A stretch of DNA of 64,000 nt. Source: Kriegella sp963975415. Its GTDB lineage: Bacteria; Bacteroidota; Bacteroidia; Flavobacteriales; Flavobacteriaceae. This document shows, piece by piece, positions 44,329-52,472 of this stretch (positions are counted from its first letter, which is position 1; every line of letters begins with the position of its first letter). A program made the translations under genes and the position numbers. The stretch covers positions 62,001-126,000 of the forward strand of contig NZ_CAXBGN010000010.1 of the NCBI RefSeq assembly GCF_963975415.1, given 5' to 3'. The notes below the pieces were generated by a model. It worked only from the letters and a program-made list of their open reading frames with translations, was not told where the DNA came from and made no database searches.

Positions 44329-44739
44329 ATGGACCAGGTTACAATAAAGGCATCAATTATCGCTCCCATACATAAAGTTTGGGACTATTGGACAGGCCCC
44401 TCGCATATTGTCAAATGGAATACAGCTTCTGAAGATTGGCACACAATAACCGCAGATAACGACCTTCGGGTCGGAGGTAAATTTACCTCACGAATGGAAG
44501 CCAAAGACGGTAGTTTTGGTTTTGACTTCGAGGGCACTTATGACGAGGTAGTACCTCATAAGCGTATTGCCTATACCCTTGGTGATAACCGAAAGGTTGT
44601 CGTTACCTTTTCTGAAAAAGAAGGTATAACGGAAGTTGTCGAAGCCTTTGAACCCGAAACCGAGAATCCGGTAGCTATGCAACGCTCTGGATGGCAGGCT
44701 ATCTTGGATAATTTCAAGGCCTATACGGAAAACCCTTGA
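44329..44739 (+). CDS. SRPBCC (AHSA1/START-like) protein
   Basis: 136 residues with the AHSA1 pattern: I-K-A-S-I-I-A-P-I-H-K-V-W-D-Y-W-T at the start, G-T-Y-D-E-V-V-P-H-K-R-I-A-Y in the middle and the closing helix W-Q-A-I-L-D-N-F-K-A-Y. The fold binds hydrophobic ligands. No catalytic function can be assigned. Confidence 0.87.
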   Translation: MDQVTIKASIIAPIHKVWDYWTGPSHIVKWNTASEDWHTITADNDLRVGGKFTSRMEAKDGSFGFDFEGTYDEVVPHKRIAYTLGDNRKVVVTFSEKEGITEVVEAFEPETENPVAMQRSGWQAILDNFKAYTENP

Positions 44740-44875
44740 CCTCTTTATTCCAATGTATGTGGAGCGAAAAATAATTTTCCAACGGGCGAAAAAACCACGA
44801 GTTATTGAATAATAACTTCACTTACTTTTTCGAAAATGGGTATTTAAAAGCCAGATGTCCTTTTAAAATGAACAA

Positions 44876-45037
44876 ATGAATGGGGAATGGAAATTCTATC
44901 GTAAAACGGACCAGCTTTGGCAAGTGGGGAATTTTAAGAATAACATAAAAGGCCCATGGATACAACACGATAAAAACGAAATTACCGCATATAACAAGGA
45001 CTTTGAAGCTGGTAAAATTATAAGAAAGTCAAAATAG
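44876..45037 (+). CDS. Short MORN-repeat-like protein or remnant
   Basis: 53 codons from ATG 44876. M-N-G-E-W-K-F-Y-R-K-T-D-Q-L-W-Q-V-G-N-F-K followed by G-P-W-I-Q-H-D looks like one to two repeats of the MORN-variant type (G-E-W-x-F-Y ... L-x-x-x-G-x-F-x-N). A stop lies just upstream in frame, so this may be a real tiny protein or the leftover end of a longer one. Lies 19 bases before the DUF1801 gene. Confidence 0.4.
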   Translation: MNGEWKFYRKTDQLWQVGNFKNNIKGPWIQHDKNEITAYNKDFEAGKIIRKSK

Positions 45038-45055
45038 TGCTATTACTTGACTCCT

Positions 45056-45442
45056 ATGAAAAACGTAAAAAATGGTGTGGATGAATATATACAAGGTTTC
45101 CCCAAAGAAATACAGGAAATTTTGCAACTAGTGCGCCACACCATCAAAAAAGCGGCACCGGAGGCCGAGGAAACCATCAGCTATGCTGTACCTACCTTCA
45201 AACTTCATGGTATTTTGGTGCATTTCGCCGCATTTAAAAACCATATCGGTTTCTATGCACTTCCTTCGGGAAACAATGCTTTTACTAAAGAGCTTTCGGG
45301 CTACACAACGGGAAAAGGGTCGGTTCAGTTCCCGATAGATAAACCCATGCCATTGGAATTAATTGCCAAAATCGTCAAATTCAGGGTGAGCGAGAACATT
45401 GATAAAGCAACTGCCAAGAAACAATCTAAAAAGAAATCTTAA
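45056..45442 (+). CDS. DUF1801 (YdhG-like) protein
   Basis: 128 residues from ATG 45056 (an in-frame TTG lies 9 bases upstream). The DUF1801 pattern is clear: V-D-E-Y-I-Q-G-F-P, I-K-K-A-A-P-E-A-E-E-T-I-S-Y-A-V-P-T-F, and G-F-Y-A-L-P-S-G. Lys-rich C-terminal tail. Members include iron-chaperone-like frataxin-fold proteins. Followed after 5 bases by a cation transporter. Confidence 0.87.
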   Translation: MKNVKNGVDEYIQGFPKEIQEILQLVRHTIKKAAPEAEETISYAVPTFKLHGILVHFAAFKNHIGFYALPSGNNAFTKELSGYTTGKGSVQFPIDKPMPLELIAKIVKFRVSENIDKATAKKQSKKKS

Positions 45443-45447
45443 GCTAG

Positions 45448-46335
45448 TTGACAAAGAAAACAAAGACCAATGCGCAGATTGCTATTCGCACCACCTATTT
45501 CAGTATTATAGGTAATATGGGGTTGGCCCTGGTCAAGGGCCTAGCTGGCTTTTTCGGAAATTCATACGCACTTATTGCCGACGCCATTGAATCTACCACC
45601 GATATTTTCGCTTCCCTATTGGTACTCTTCGGATTAAAATACGCCAAGCGGCCCGCAGATGAAAACCACCCGTATGGGCATGGAAAAATAGAACCGCTCA
45701 TCACTTTCCTAGTGGTCGCTTTTCTGGTCACCTCGGCGACAATTATTGCCTATGAAAGTATTCAACATATACGAATTCCCCATAAAACACCTAAACCTTG
45801 GACCTTACTAGTGCTTGGTGCAATCATTATTTGGAAGGAAATATCATATCGCATCGTAGTTCAAAAAGGGGCAGAAACGAACAGTACATCACTAAAAGCA
45901 GATGCCTGGCACCATCGCAGCGATGCCATTACTTCGGTTACAGCCTTCATTGGAATCTCTATTGCCGTAATTTTTGGCAAAGGCTACGAAACGGCAGACG
46001 ACTGGGCGGCACTTTTGGCATCTGGCTTTATATTATACAACAGTTATTTAATATTCAGGCCTGCTTTGGGTGAGATTATGGACGAGCATGTCTATGACGA
46101 CCTCATTGAAGAAATCAGGGCCGTCGCTATACAAGTCGATGGAATCTTGGGCACCGAAAAGTGTTATATACGTAAAGCAGGTATGTATTACCATGTGGAC
46201 CTACACGCCATGGTCGACGGACAAATATCGGTAACCCAAGGACATGATTTAGCTCACAAACTTCAGAACACCCTTAAAAAGGAAATACCTAACTTAGGTC
46301 ATGTCTTGATTCATATCGAACCCGACGATTTATAA
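45448..46335 (+). CDS. Cation diffusion facilitator family transporter
   Basis: 295 residues; start TTG 45448, as no ATG precedes the first conserved helix. Six transmembrane segments and a C-terminal cytoplasmic domain (about 215-295). Metal-site motifs: TM2 D-A-I-E-S-T-T-D and TM5 D-A-W-H-H-R-S-D (H-x3-D), with H-P-Y-G-H-G-K-I-E in between. The TM2 motif has Glu where many Zn transporters have His or Asp, so the metal preference is open (Zn, Fe, Mn or Co). Exports divalent cations from the cytoplasm. Confidence 0.9.
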   Translation: MTKKTKTNAQIAIRTTYFSIIGNMGLALVKGLAGFFGNSYALIADAIESTTDIFASLLVLFGLKYAKRPADENHPYGHGKIEPLITFLVVAFLVTSATIIAYESIQHIRIPHKTPKPWTLLVLGAIIIWKEISYRIVVQKGAETNSTSLKADAWHHRSDAITSVTAFIGISIAVIFGKGYETADDWAALLASGFILYNSYLIFRPALGEIMDEHVYDDLIEEIRAVAIQVDGILGTEKCYIRKAGMYYHVDLHAMVDGQISVTQGHDLAHKLQNTLKKEIPNLGHVLIHIEPDDL

Positions 46336-46505
46336 TTCAGTAAAACAATGTAAAATGCTAGATTAGGGAAAATTCAGGAGGATTCCCGTACTTGGAATTC
46401 AAAGAACCTGTTCTTAAAGCCAATAAAATTCTACTCCGAATTCCTCCAGATATACCTACCGTATTTCAAAAAGAGAAATAACAGAGACTTGAAAAAAGAA
46501 AGAAA

Positions 46506-47081
46506 ATGCAGCACCCTTTTATTACCGACAAAACTTATAAAGATTTTAATTACCTCAAGCATCGGCTTCCCAAGGCTGAATACGAGAACTGTATTTTCGA
46601 ACGTTGCAATTTTGCCGAAGGGGATCTTGCCAACCAACATTTTATGGAATGTACATTTATAGCGTGCAACCTGAGTAATACCAATACCACCAATACCATT
46701 TTCAAAGATTGCCACTTCAAAGAATCTAAGCTGGTAGGCGTCAAATTTTCAGATTGCAATTCTTTTTTCATGTCATTCACTTTCGAAAATTGTATACTTA
46801 ACTTTGCCTCTTTCTATCATTTAAAAATTAAAGACACCCGTTTTATAGCCTCTAAACTTGAAAGTGTTGATTTTACCGAAACTGATTTAAGCGGGTGCCA
46901 GTTTGATCAATGTAATCTTAAAGGCGCTATTTTTCAGAACAGTCTTTTGGAAAGGGCCGATTTTAGAACGGCTTATAATTATGCCTTAGACCCTGAAAGT
47001 AATCGAGTGAAAAAAGCCTTATTCGCCACCCCGGGAGTTGTAGGTCTGCTTCAGAAATACGATATTATCATAGAACAATAA
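46506..47081 (+). CDS. Pentapeptide repeat protein, Qnr/McbG-like
   Basis: 191 residues of consecutive A/C-D/N-L/F-x-x repeats (C-I-F-E-R, C-N-F-A-E, C-T-F-I-A, C-N-L-S-N, C-H-F-K-E, A-D-F-R-T). The end, N-Y-A-L-D-P-E-S-N-R-V-K-K-A followed by G-L-L-Q-K-Y-D-I, matches how I remember the C-terminus of Qnr proteins, including the dimerising helix. Qnr/McbG proteins mimic DNA and shield gyrase from quinolones or microcins. A similar role here is possible, but an intrinsic chromosomal homologue may have no such phenotype. Confidence 0.83.
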   Translation: MQHPFITDKTYKDFNYLKHRLPKAEYENCIFERCNFAEGDLANQHFMECTFIACNLSNTNTTNTIFKDCHFKESKLVGVKFSDCNSFFMSFTFENCILNFASFYHLKIKDTRFIASKLESVDFTETDLSGCQFDQCNLKGAIFQNSLLERADFRTAYNYALDPESNRVKKALFATPGVVGLLQKYDIIIEQ

Positions 47082-47093
47082 TCAGTAGTAAAA

Positions 47094-48197
47094 ATGGAAC
47101 GCATCGCCTTAGTTTTAGTTCTTCTCTTTTTCGGTATTGGTCCGTCAACACAGCTCTTCTCGCAAGAAGTAGAAAAAACAATTGAAATCAGGGGAGTTTA
47201 CGGCAACCCAAAACCGTTATGGGAAAAAGGCCATAATTTGAAATCGCTTGGTGTCAATTCTATTTTTGTACATAGTGGCGCTTTGACCCGTGAAATGATC
47301 AATCGTGCCAAAGCTGAAGGTGCCTTGGTATTTGCTGAATTTGCGACCTTAAACGGAAAAAACTATGTGGACGAACACCCCGAAGCTTGGGCTATAAATG
47401 AAAAAGGAGAAAAGGTGAAGGCCGCTACTTGGTTTATGGGCGTATGCCCGACCGATGTCGGTTTTCGAAACTACCGTATGAACCAATTGCGTCAATTGTT
47501 GATAGCATTTGACCTCGATGGTGTTTGGATGGACTACGTACATTGGCACGCCCAATTTGAAGACCCCGAACCTATACTTCCCGAAACCTGTTTTTCAGAT
47601 AGTTGCTTAATAACCTTCTCAGAAGATTTCGGCATTCAACTTCCAGAGGGTACCGCTGCGAAAAAAGCCCAATGGATTCTTGAGAATAAGGAAAAAGAAT
47701 GGCGCGAATGGCGATGTCAAGTGATTGCTTCGTGGGCAAAAGAAATTAAAGGTATTCTCGCAGAAATGAGACCCAATGCCCTTTTGGGGCTATACCATTG
47801 TCCATGGACCGATGCAGAGTTCAATCAAGCCCGACGCCGTATTCTCGGGTTAGATTATGACCTTCTAAAGCAGACGGTCGACGTATTTTCCCCAATGGTC
47901 TATCATGGAAGAATGGAACGGAAACCAACCTGGGTAGCCGAAAATGTCGCTTGGTTGTGCGACAGGTTAACTATCGAAAATGATACCTCGCCGAAGGTCT
48001 GGCCGATTGTTCAGGCACATAATGATCCACATATCATATCGGCCAAAGAATTCTCGACGGTTTTGAAGGGCGGTCTCACTTATCCATCGAGTGGAGTAAT
48101 GATGTTCACCACCAACGCCGTCGCCGAAGACAGTCAAAAAATCAAAGTCATGCGAAATTTGTACCGTTCAATCGATTCCGTGCAATCATCAAATTGA
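47094..48197 (+). CDS. Exported TIM-barrel glycoside hydrolase-like protein
   Basis: 367 residues; signal peptide (L-V-L-V-L-L-F-F-G-I-G-P-S-T-Q-L-F-S-Q). The mature part follows a (beta/alpha)8 pattern with the strand ends F-D-L-D-G-V-W-M-D-Y-V-H-W-H and L-L-G-L-Y-H-C-P-W-T-D, like GHL10/DUF4015-type putative glycoside hydrolases. The Asp in W-M-D-Y may be catalytic. Substrate unknown. It follows the pentapeptide gene by 12 bases. Confidence 0.75.
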   Translation: MERIALVLVLLFFGIGPSTQLFSQEVEKTIEIRGVYGNPKPLWEKGHNLKSLGVNSIFVHSGALTREMINRAKAEGALVFAEFATLNGKNYVDEHPEAWAINEKGEKVKAATWFMGVCPTDVGFRNYRMNQLRQLLIAFDLDGVWMDYVHWHAQFEDPEPILPETCFSDSCLITFSEDFGIQLPEGTAAKKAQWILENKEKEWREWRCQVIASWAKEIKGILAEMRPNALLGLYHCPWTDAEFNQARRRILGLDYDLLKQTVDVFSPMVYHGRMERKPTWVAENVAWLCDRLTIENDTSPKVWPIVQAHNDPHIISAKEFSTVLKGGLTYPSSGVMMFTTNAVAEDSQKIKVMRNLYRSIDSVQSSN

Positions 48198-48267
48198 ATT
48201 TACAGTCGAAAATCCTAGTCGTTTGTAATCGGATAATTTGTAACTTGTTGTGTATAAATTCGTTGCA

Positions 48268-48762
48268 ATGAATCATTATTTATCCCTTTGTTTACTAGTT
48301 TGTATCGGTACTCATGCACAAAATACAGTTGTTTACGAAGAAGGAAGCATCGTCCCTAAAATGAATTTATCTGAAATTGCGTGGATGGAAGGCCATTGGA
48401 TAGGTGAAGCTTTTGGTGGCATTACAGAAGAAATTTGGGGTCCGCCTTTAGGTAATTCAATGCTATTTTCTTTTAAACTCGTTGTCGACAATGCAGTAGC
48501 ATTCTATGAACTGGGACATATACGGCAAGTTGGTGAAACCTTGGTTTTTGAGCTTAAACATTTTGGAAGCGACTTAAAAGGATGGGAAGAAAAAGAGGAG
48601 GTGCAACGTTTCAAATTCGTCAAAAGAGAAGACAACCGGATTTATTTCGATGGTTTTACCTTTGAAAAAATTAGCAATACCGAAATCAATATTTATGCAT
48701 TGATCGAACAGGCAGATGAAATAAAAGAGGAAGTAAAATTTAACTATAAAAGACAGCTCTAA
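48268..48762 (+). CDS. Exported DUF6265-like protein
   Basis: 164 residues from ATG 48268, preferred over GTG 48250 because it starts a signal peptide (L-S-L-C-L-L-V-C-I-G-T-H-A-Q). The mature part begins L-S-E-I-A-W-M-E-G-H-W-I-G and E-E-I-W-G-P-P, a lipocalin-like beta-barrel pattern typical of DUF6265. No function known. Confidence 0.8.
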   Translation: MNHYLSLCLLVCIGTHAQNTVVYEEGSIVPKMNLSEIAWMEGHWIGEAFGGITEEIWGPPLGNSMLFSFKLVVDNAVAFYELGHIRQVGETLVFELKHFGSDLKGWEEKEEVQRFKFVKREDNRIYFDGFTFEKISNTEINIYALIEQADEIKEEVKFNYKRQL

Positions 48763-48763
48763 T

Positions 48764-49114
48764 TTGGAAAAAGAATGTTTGGAATGTGGGGAGAAAATCA
48801 AGGGTCGGGTCGACAAAAAGTACTGTTCCGACTACTGTCGCAATGCCTACAATAATAAAGTCAACAAAGACAGTAAGAATCTCATCCGCAATATCAACAA
48901 CCGCTTGAGAAAAAACTACCGCGTGCTTGATAGTTTTCAGCTGAAAGAGGGTAAAACACGAACAACGCGTACTCGCTTGCTCGACAAAGGCTTCGATTTT
49001 GATTTTATCACCAATCTTTACACTACAAAAAAAGGAACGACCTATTATTTTGTTTACGATTTAGGTTATCTCCCCTTAGAAAACGACTATTACATGATTG
49101 TTAAACGCGAATAA
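48764..49114 (+). CDS. Small protein with N-terminal zinc ribbon (DUF2116-like)
   Basis: 116 residues. Zinc-binding cysteines at the N-terminus: C-L-E-C-G-E-K then Y-C-S-D-Y-C. The start must be TTG 48764, because the first zinc Cys is codon 5 and no ATG precedes it. The rest is basic and helical, then a small beta region (T-T-K-K-G-T-T-Y-Y-F-V-Y). Begins one base after the previous stop. Confidence 0.78.
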   Translation: MEKECLECGEKIKGRVDKKYCSDYCRNAYNNKVNKDSKNLIRNINNRLRKNYRVLDSFQLKEGKTRTTRTRLLDKGFDFDFITNLYTTKKGTTYYFVYDLGYLPLENDYYMIVKRE

Positions 49115-49165
49115 ACTACCCCATTCCGACCATTTTAAAAATATCAATCACCCCTTTAGAAAAAA

Positions 49166-49702
49166 ATGAACGCTGCCCAAATACTTATAGAAAAAATGGA
49201 AAACCTGGGAATATGGGAACGTACGTTATCAGTAAACAGAAATGAATATGTAAAGGAAGGGAATAGTATAGATAGCAACATTTATTTTATAGTGAATGGT
49301 AGCTTGCGCATTTTTGTTATCGATGAGACAGAAGAACATACCATTCGGTTGGGTTATCGAAACAATATAATTGCGGCACTCGATTCGTTTATTACCAACA
49401 GACCATCTGACCTCTACATTCAAGCACTAAAAAAAACGAAGCTAAAGGTAGTTGGCAAAGAGGCATTTCTTCATTTCATAGAAAATTCACCTGAAAACAG
49501 TAGTCTTTGGCGCACTGTACTGGGAGAACTTATATACCAGCAAATGGAAAGAGAACGTGATATACTCACTTCATCCCCTGATGAACGATACAGAAGAGTC
49601 TTAGAAAGAAGTCCTCAGCTTTTTCAAGAAATACCACATAAATATATTGCCTCTTATTTGAGAATGGCTCCAGAAACCTTGTCACGTATTATAAAATCTT
49701 GA
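49166..49702 (+). CDS. Crp/Fnr family transcriptional regulator
   Basis: 178 residues: cyclic-nucleotide-binding-like beta-roll (about 15-115; G-N-S-I-D-S-N-I-Y-F-I-V-N-G-S-L-R-I-F) and a C-terminal HTH ending A-S-Y-L-R-M-A-P-E-T-L-S-R-I. No Fnr-type cysteine cluster. The usual tail after L-S-R-I is very short, as is common in this Bacteroidota subgroup. It stands next to a DinB-like gene (gap 52 bases), which may be its target. Confidence 0.88.
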   Translation: MNAAQILIEKMENLGIWERTLSVNRNEYVKEGNSIDSNIYFIVNGSLRIFVIDETEEHTIRLGYRNNIIAALDSFITNRPSDLYIQALKKTKLKVVGKEAFLHFIENSPENSSLWRTVLGELIYQQMERERDILTSSPDERYRRVLERSPQLFQEIPHKYIASYLRMAPETLSRIIKS

Positions 49703-49754
49703 TTTCAATCAATATTTAAACCCATCAAAGTGGGCATCTTTGTAAAAAAAAATA

Positions 49755-50318
49755 ATGAAAGTAGCATCAAAAGAACTTTTAGCCGACCTGATTGAACGTA
49801 CCGAAAATTGTATGACGGAAGCCGAAAACCTATATACAAAATCAAAAGAGGAACTTAATTATAAAAGCAGCCCCCATACTTGGAGTATTTTAGAGTGTAT
49901 CGAACATTTAAACCGCTACGGAGATTTTTATCTTCCCGAAATAGCCAACAGGATGGCAAAAAGTAGTGCTCTGCCTGCAGTCAATTTTTATGCCGGTCTA
50001 TTAGGAGATTATTTTGCGAAAAGCATGCTTCCAAAAGAGAAGCCCAATAAAATGAAAACTTTTAAAGACAAGAATCCCAATGGCCTCTCTTTGAACAAAA
50101 CAAGCATTGAACGGTTTTTGTCACAGCAAAAAACATTATTGGAACTTTTACATAGGGCGAAAGGGGTTAACCTGAACAAAACAAAGACGGCAATTAGTAT
50201 TTCAAAGTTTATCAAATTGAGATTGGGCGATACATTTAGGGTCGTTGTGTATCACAATCAGAGACATCTGGTTCAAGTGAACAATGTGCTGAAGCAACTT
50301 CCTTTGAGCGGCCTGTAA
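49755..50318 (+). CDS. DinB-like protein, second copy in window
   Basis: 187 residues with DinB helices: S-S-P-H-T-W-S-I-L-E-C-I-E-H-L-N-R-Y-G and, at the end, V-V-Y-H-N-Q-R-H-L-V-Q-V. Three candidate metal-binding histidines (E-H-L-N, Y-H-N-Q-R-H). A longer relative of the protein at 40062. Function unknown. Confidence 0.83.
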   Translation: MKVASKELLADLIERTENCMTEAENLYTKSKEELNYKSSPHTWSILECIEHLNRYGDFYLPEIANRMAKSSALPAVNFYAGLLGDYFAKSMLPKEKPNKMKTFKDKNPNGLSLNKTSIERFLSQQKTLLELLHRAKGVNLNKTKTAISISKFIKLRLGDTFRVVVYHNQRHLVQVNNVLKQLPLSGL

Positions 50319-50332
50319 CAATGGCCGTTTTT
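50309..50332 (+). terminator. Terminator of the DinB-like gene
   Basis: CGGCC (50309-50313) pairs with GGCCG (50323-50327), followed by TTTTT. The gene's stop codon lies in the loop. Confidence 0.55.
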
Positions 50333-50373
50333 ATATTTAGACTAGGCCCCAAGTATCATTCAAGGCTTTCCAA

Positions 50374-50402
50374 ACTAAAAAATGCTCCCTAAGTGGGAGC
50401 AT
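50374..50402 (-). terminator. Terminator of the CBS-domain gene
   Basis: ATGCTCCC (50382-50389) pairs with GGGAGCAT (50395-50402); read on the - strand it is followed by TTTTTTAG. Lies 37 bases beyond the CBS gene stop. Confidence 0.75.
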
Positions 50403-50438
50403 CACTAATTCTATAATCTGTAATTAAGTAAACAATGT

Positions 50439-50903
50439 TTACTTATAATTCTGCCCACTTAATTTTAAAGCGGCGACAACGATATCTTTTCTGCTTATTT
50501 GACCCACCAGAAGACCATCTTTCATCACAGGTAATCTTCTTCTATTGTGCTTGTCAAAAATACCCGCAGCATCGAAAATAGTGATATCATGGGGTATGGT
50601 CTCTACTTCGCTCGTCATGTAGCGTTCCACACTTTTATCCAAGATGGGCTGATTAAAGTAACGGCTTTCAGAAATTTGCTTCATGCAATCGGCTTCAGAA
50701 ATAATACCCACCAAAAACCCGTTATCATCCATCACGGGACCACCCGAAATTTTAAACTTTGCAAAGGCTTCCATTACCTCTAAAATAGATTGGTCAGGGG
50801 TAAAGGTCACCAACTTTGTAGTCATATAATCTTCTACTAAAATAGGTGCATCAAATTCCTTCTTCGTCGACCTGCGTATTCCTTGAAAACTCTTGATTCC
50901 CAT
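50439..50903 (-). CDS. CBS-domain pair protein
   Basis: 154 residues with two CBS domains: about 25-80 (M-T-T-K-L-V-T-F-T-P-D-Q-S-I-L-E-V-M-E-A-F and G-F-L-V-G-I-I-S-E-A-D) and about 90-150 (M-T-S-E-V-E-T-I-P-H and G-Q-I-S-R-K-D). No attached enzyme domain. Such stand-alone Bateman modules bind adenosyl nucleotides and regulate partners. An AT-rich palindrome lies upstream at 50939-50962. Confidence 0.9.
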   Translation of the reverse strand: MGIKSFQGIRRSTKKEFDAPILVEDYMTTKLVTFTPDQSILEVMEAFAKFKISGGPVMDDNGFLVGIISEADCMKQISESRYFNQPILDKSVERYMTSEVETIPHDITIFDAAGIFDKHNRRRLPVMKDGLLVGQISRKDIVVAALKLSGQNYK

Positions 50904-50938
50904 ATGATTTGGTTTTAGGATAATCTTAAATATAGTGA

Positions 50939-50962
50939 TTTATTTTGAATAATCTAAATAAA
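50939..50962. promoter_or_regulatory. AT-rich palindrome between divergent CBS and SDR genes
   Basis: TTTATTTTGAAT followed by AATCTAAATAAA; 10 of 12 positions pair. Similar to the TCTAAATAA-containing boxes of the iron locus. Confidence 0.35.
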
Positions 50963-51036
50963 CCGGACAAAACGCTTTAGGCCATTTGAATTTCATAATT
51001 TTAGGGGTTAATTGGTAGCGATGAAAAATAGGACTT

Positions 51037-51846
51037 TTGAAAACTAGGATCGGAATACTTGGCTGTGGATGGTTAGGGTTGCCTTTGGCAGCTTCTTTTG
51101 TAAAGGATGGATATGATGTTTATGGAACGACGACCTCCAAAGAAAAATGCGCCGAACTCGCAAACAAAGCTATCAATCCTTTCTTGATTCGCCTTTCCGA
51201 AGACGGAATTGACGGTTCTATTGCTAATTTTCTTTCAAAAACAACCATCTTGATCGTCAATGTTCCTCCAAAGCTTAGAGGCAACAATGCAGAAAATTAC
51301 TTGCAGAAAATAAAGCTGTTGCATCAAGCGGTAAAAAATTCGGATGTTAAAAAAATAATATTTGTTAGCAGCACTTCGGTCTATGGCGACAATCGTGGAG
51401 AGGTAACCGAAACTACTATTCCGAGACCTGTAACTGATTCGGGAAAACAACTGTTAGCATGTGAAGATTTATTTCGCAGTGACCAAGAAGTACAAACAAC
51501 AATTATACGCTTTGGCGGCCTCATTGGTGATGACCGCCATCCTGTGAACTTCCTATCAGGTAAAAAAGGGCTTTCAAATGGTTCGGCGCCTATCAATCTT
51601 ATTCATCAAGTCGATTGTATTCGAATCATCAAGTCGATTGTAAAAGAGGCCTGGTGGAACGAACTCTTTAATGCCGTTTACCCGTATCATCCATCAAAAA
51701 AGGATTACTACACCCAAGCTTGTTTGAAAAGGAATCTCCCCATTCCCGACTATATGAACGATACTTCACAGTTTGAAAAATGCGTTAGGTCGTATCGCCT
51801 AATTACTGTTAAAGGATTTCGATTCAATACATCAATAACTGATTGA
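51037..51846 (+). CDS. NAD(P)-binding SDR/epimerase family protein
   Basis: 269 residues; start TTG 51037, as the upstream ATG at 51021 runs into a stop. N-terminal Rossmann motif G-I-L-G-C-G-W-L-G-L-P-L-A, then S-S-T-S-V-Y-G-D and I-I-R-F-G-G-L-I-G of the YeeZ/extended SDR type. No Y-x3-K pair is obvious, so it may bind NAD(P) without classical dehydrogenase activity. Divergent from the CBS gene. Confidence 0.85.
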   Translation: MKTRIGILGCGWLGLPLAASFVKDGYDVYGTTTSKEKCAELANKAINPFLIRLSEDGIDGSIANFLSKTTILIVNVPPKLRGNNAENYLQKIKLLHQAVKNSDVKKIIFVSSTSVYGDNRGEVTETTIPRPVTDSGKQLLACEDLFRSDQEVQTTIIRFGGLIGDDRHPVNFLSGKKGLSNGSAPINLIHQVDCIRIIKSIVKEAWWNELFNAVYPYHPSKKDYYTQACLKRNLPIPDYMNDTSQFEKCVRSYRLITVKGFRFNTSITD

Positions 51847-51957
51847 TTCACCACAGAAAATTACACTTTCACAACAAAAACCACCCAATCATGTTAATGC
51901 AACAGGCATTTCATCGATTAAAAAGTACCTTTATTTCATAATTTTAAAACTATTTGC

Positions 51958-52338
51958 ATGGAAAATTCTAATTTAAAAAGGCGCATTCTTTCAGAAATCG
52001 AAAGTTTAATTGTCGTAAGTTATCCGAAGCAAAAGGTTCCCCAAAAATACAAAAACTTGCATGTTGCAATTTTAAAAAACCATTACAACGCTGCAGACGT
52101 CGTAATCGATTATCATCGTGGAAGAGTAGCAATGGATATCATTTTAGACGACAAAGATTATGACCCAAAAAATGTAAACATAGGTATGCCGACCCTGCAT
52201 GTGAACTTGTTATTTCAAAATCTAATTGATTTTTTAAAAACGTGCCTTGACAACGACAGTAAAAGCTTGGTCTTTTATGCCGGGCTCTTACATTCCTATT
52301 CGAACGAGCATAAAAACACAACACTTAGAATAGTTTAA
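51958..52338 (+). CDS. Unknown cytoplasmic protein
   Basis: 126 residues, no signal peptide, no recognised motif; mixed helix/strand (V-A-I-L-K-N-H-Y-N-A-A-D-V-V-I-D-Y-H). Free-standing gene closed by a good terminator. Confidence 0.6.
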   Translation: MENSNLKRRILSEIESLIVVSYPKQKVPQKYKNLHVAILKNHYNAADVVIDYHRGRVAMDIILDDKDYDPKNVNIGMPTLHVNLLFQNLIDFLKTCLDNDSKSLVFYAGLLHSYSNEHKNTTLRIV

Positions 52339-52362
52339 GCGGAAATTCTATTCTACTTATGT

Positions 52363-52390
52363 AAAAGGATGCCATTCGGCGTCCTTTTTT
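52363..52390 (+). terminator. Rho-independent terminator
   Basis: AAGGATGCC (52365-52373) pairs with GGCGTCCTT (52378-52386; one T-G wobble) over an ATTC loop, followed by a run of T to 52390. Follows the unknown gene by 24 bases. Confidence 0.8.
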
Positions 52391-52472
52391 GTTGACTTGT
52401 ACGGGTTTAACGGTTTCATTAACGAATAGCAAAAAATATTTTATTAGTTTAGCGCACCAAAATTCAACAGTG

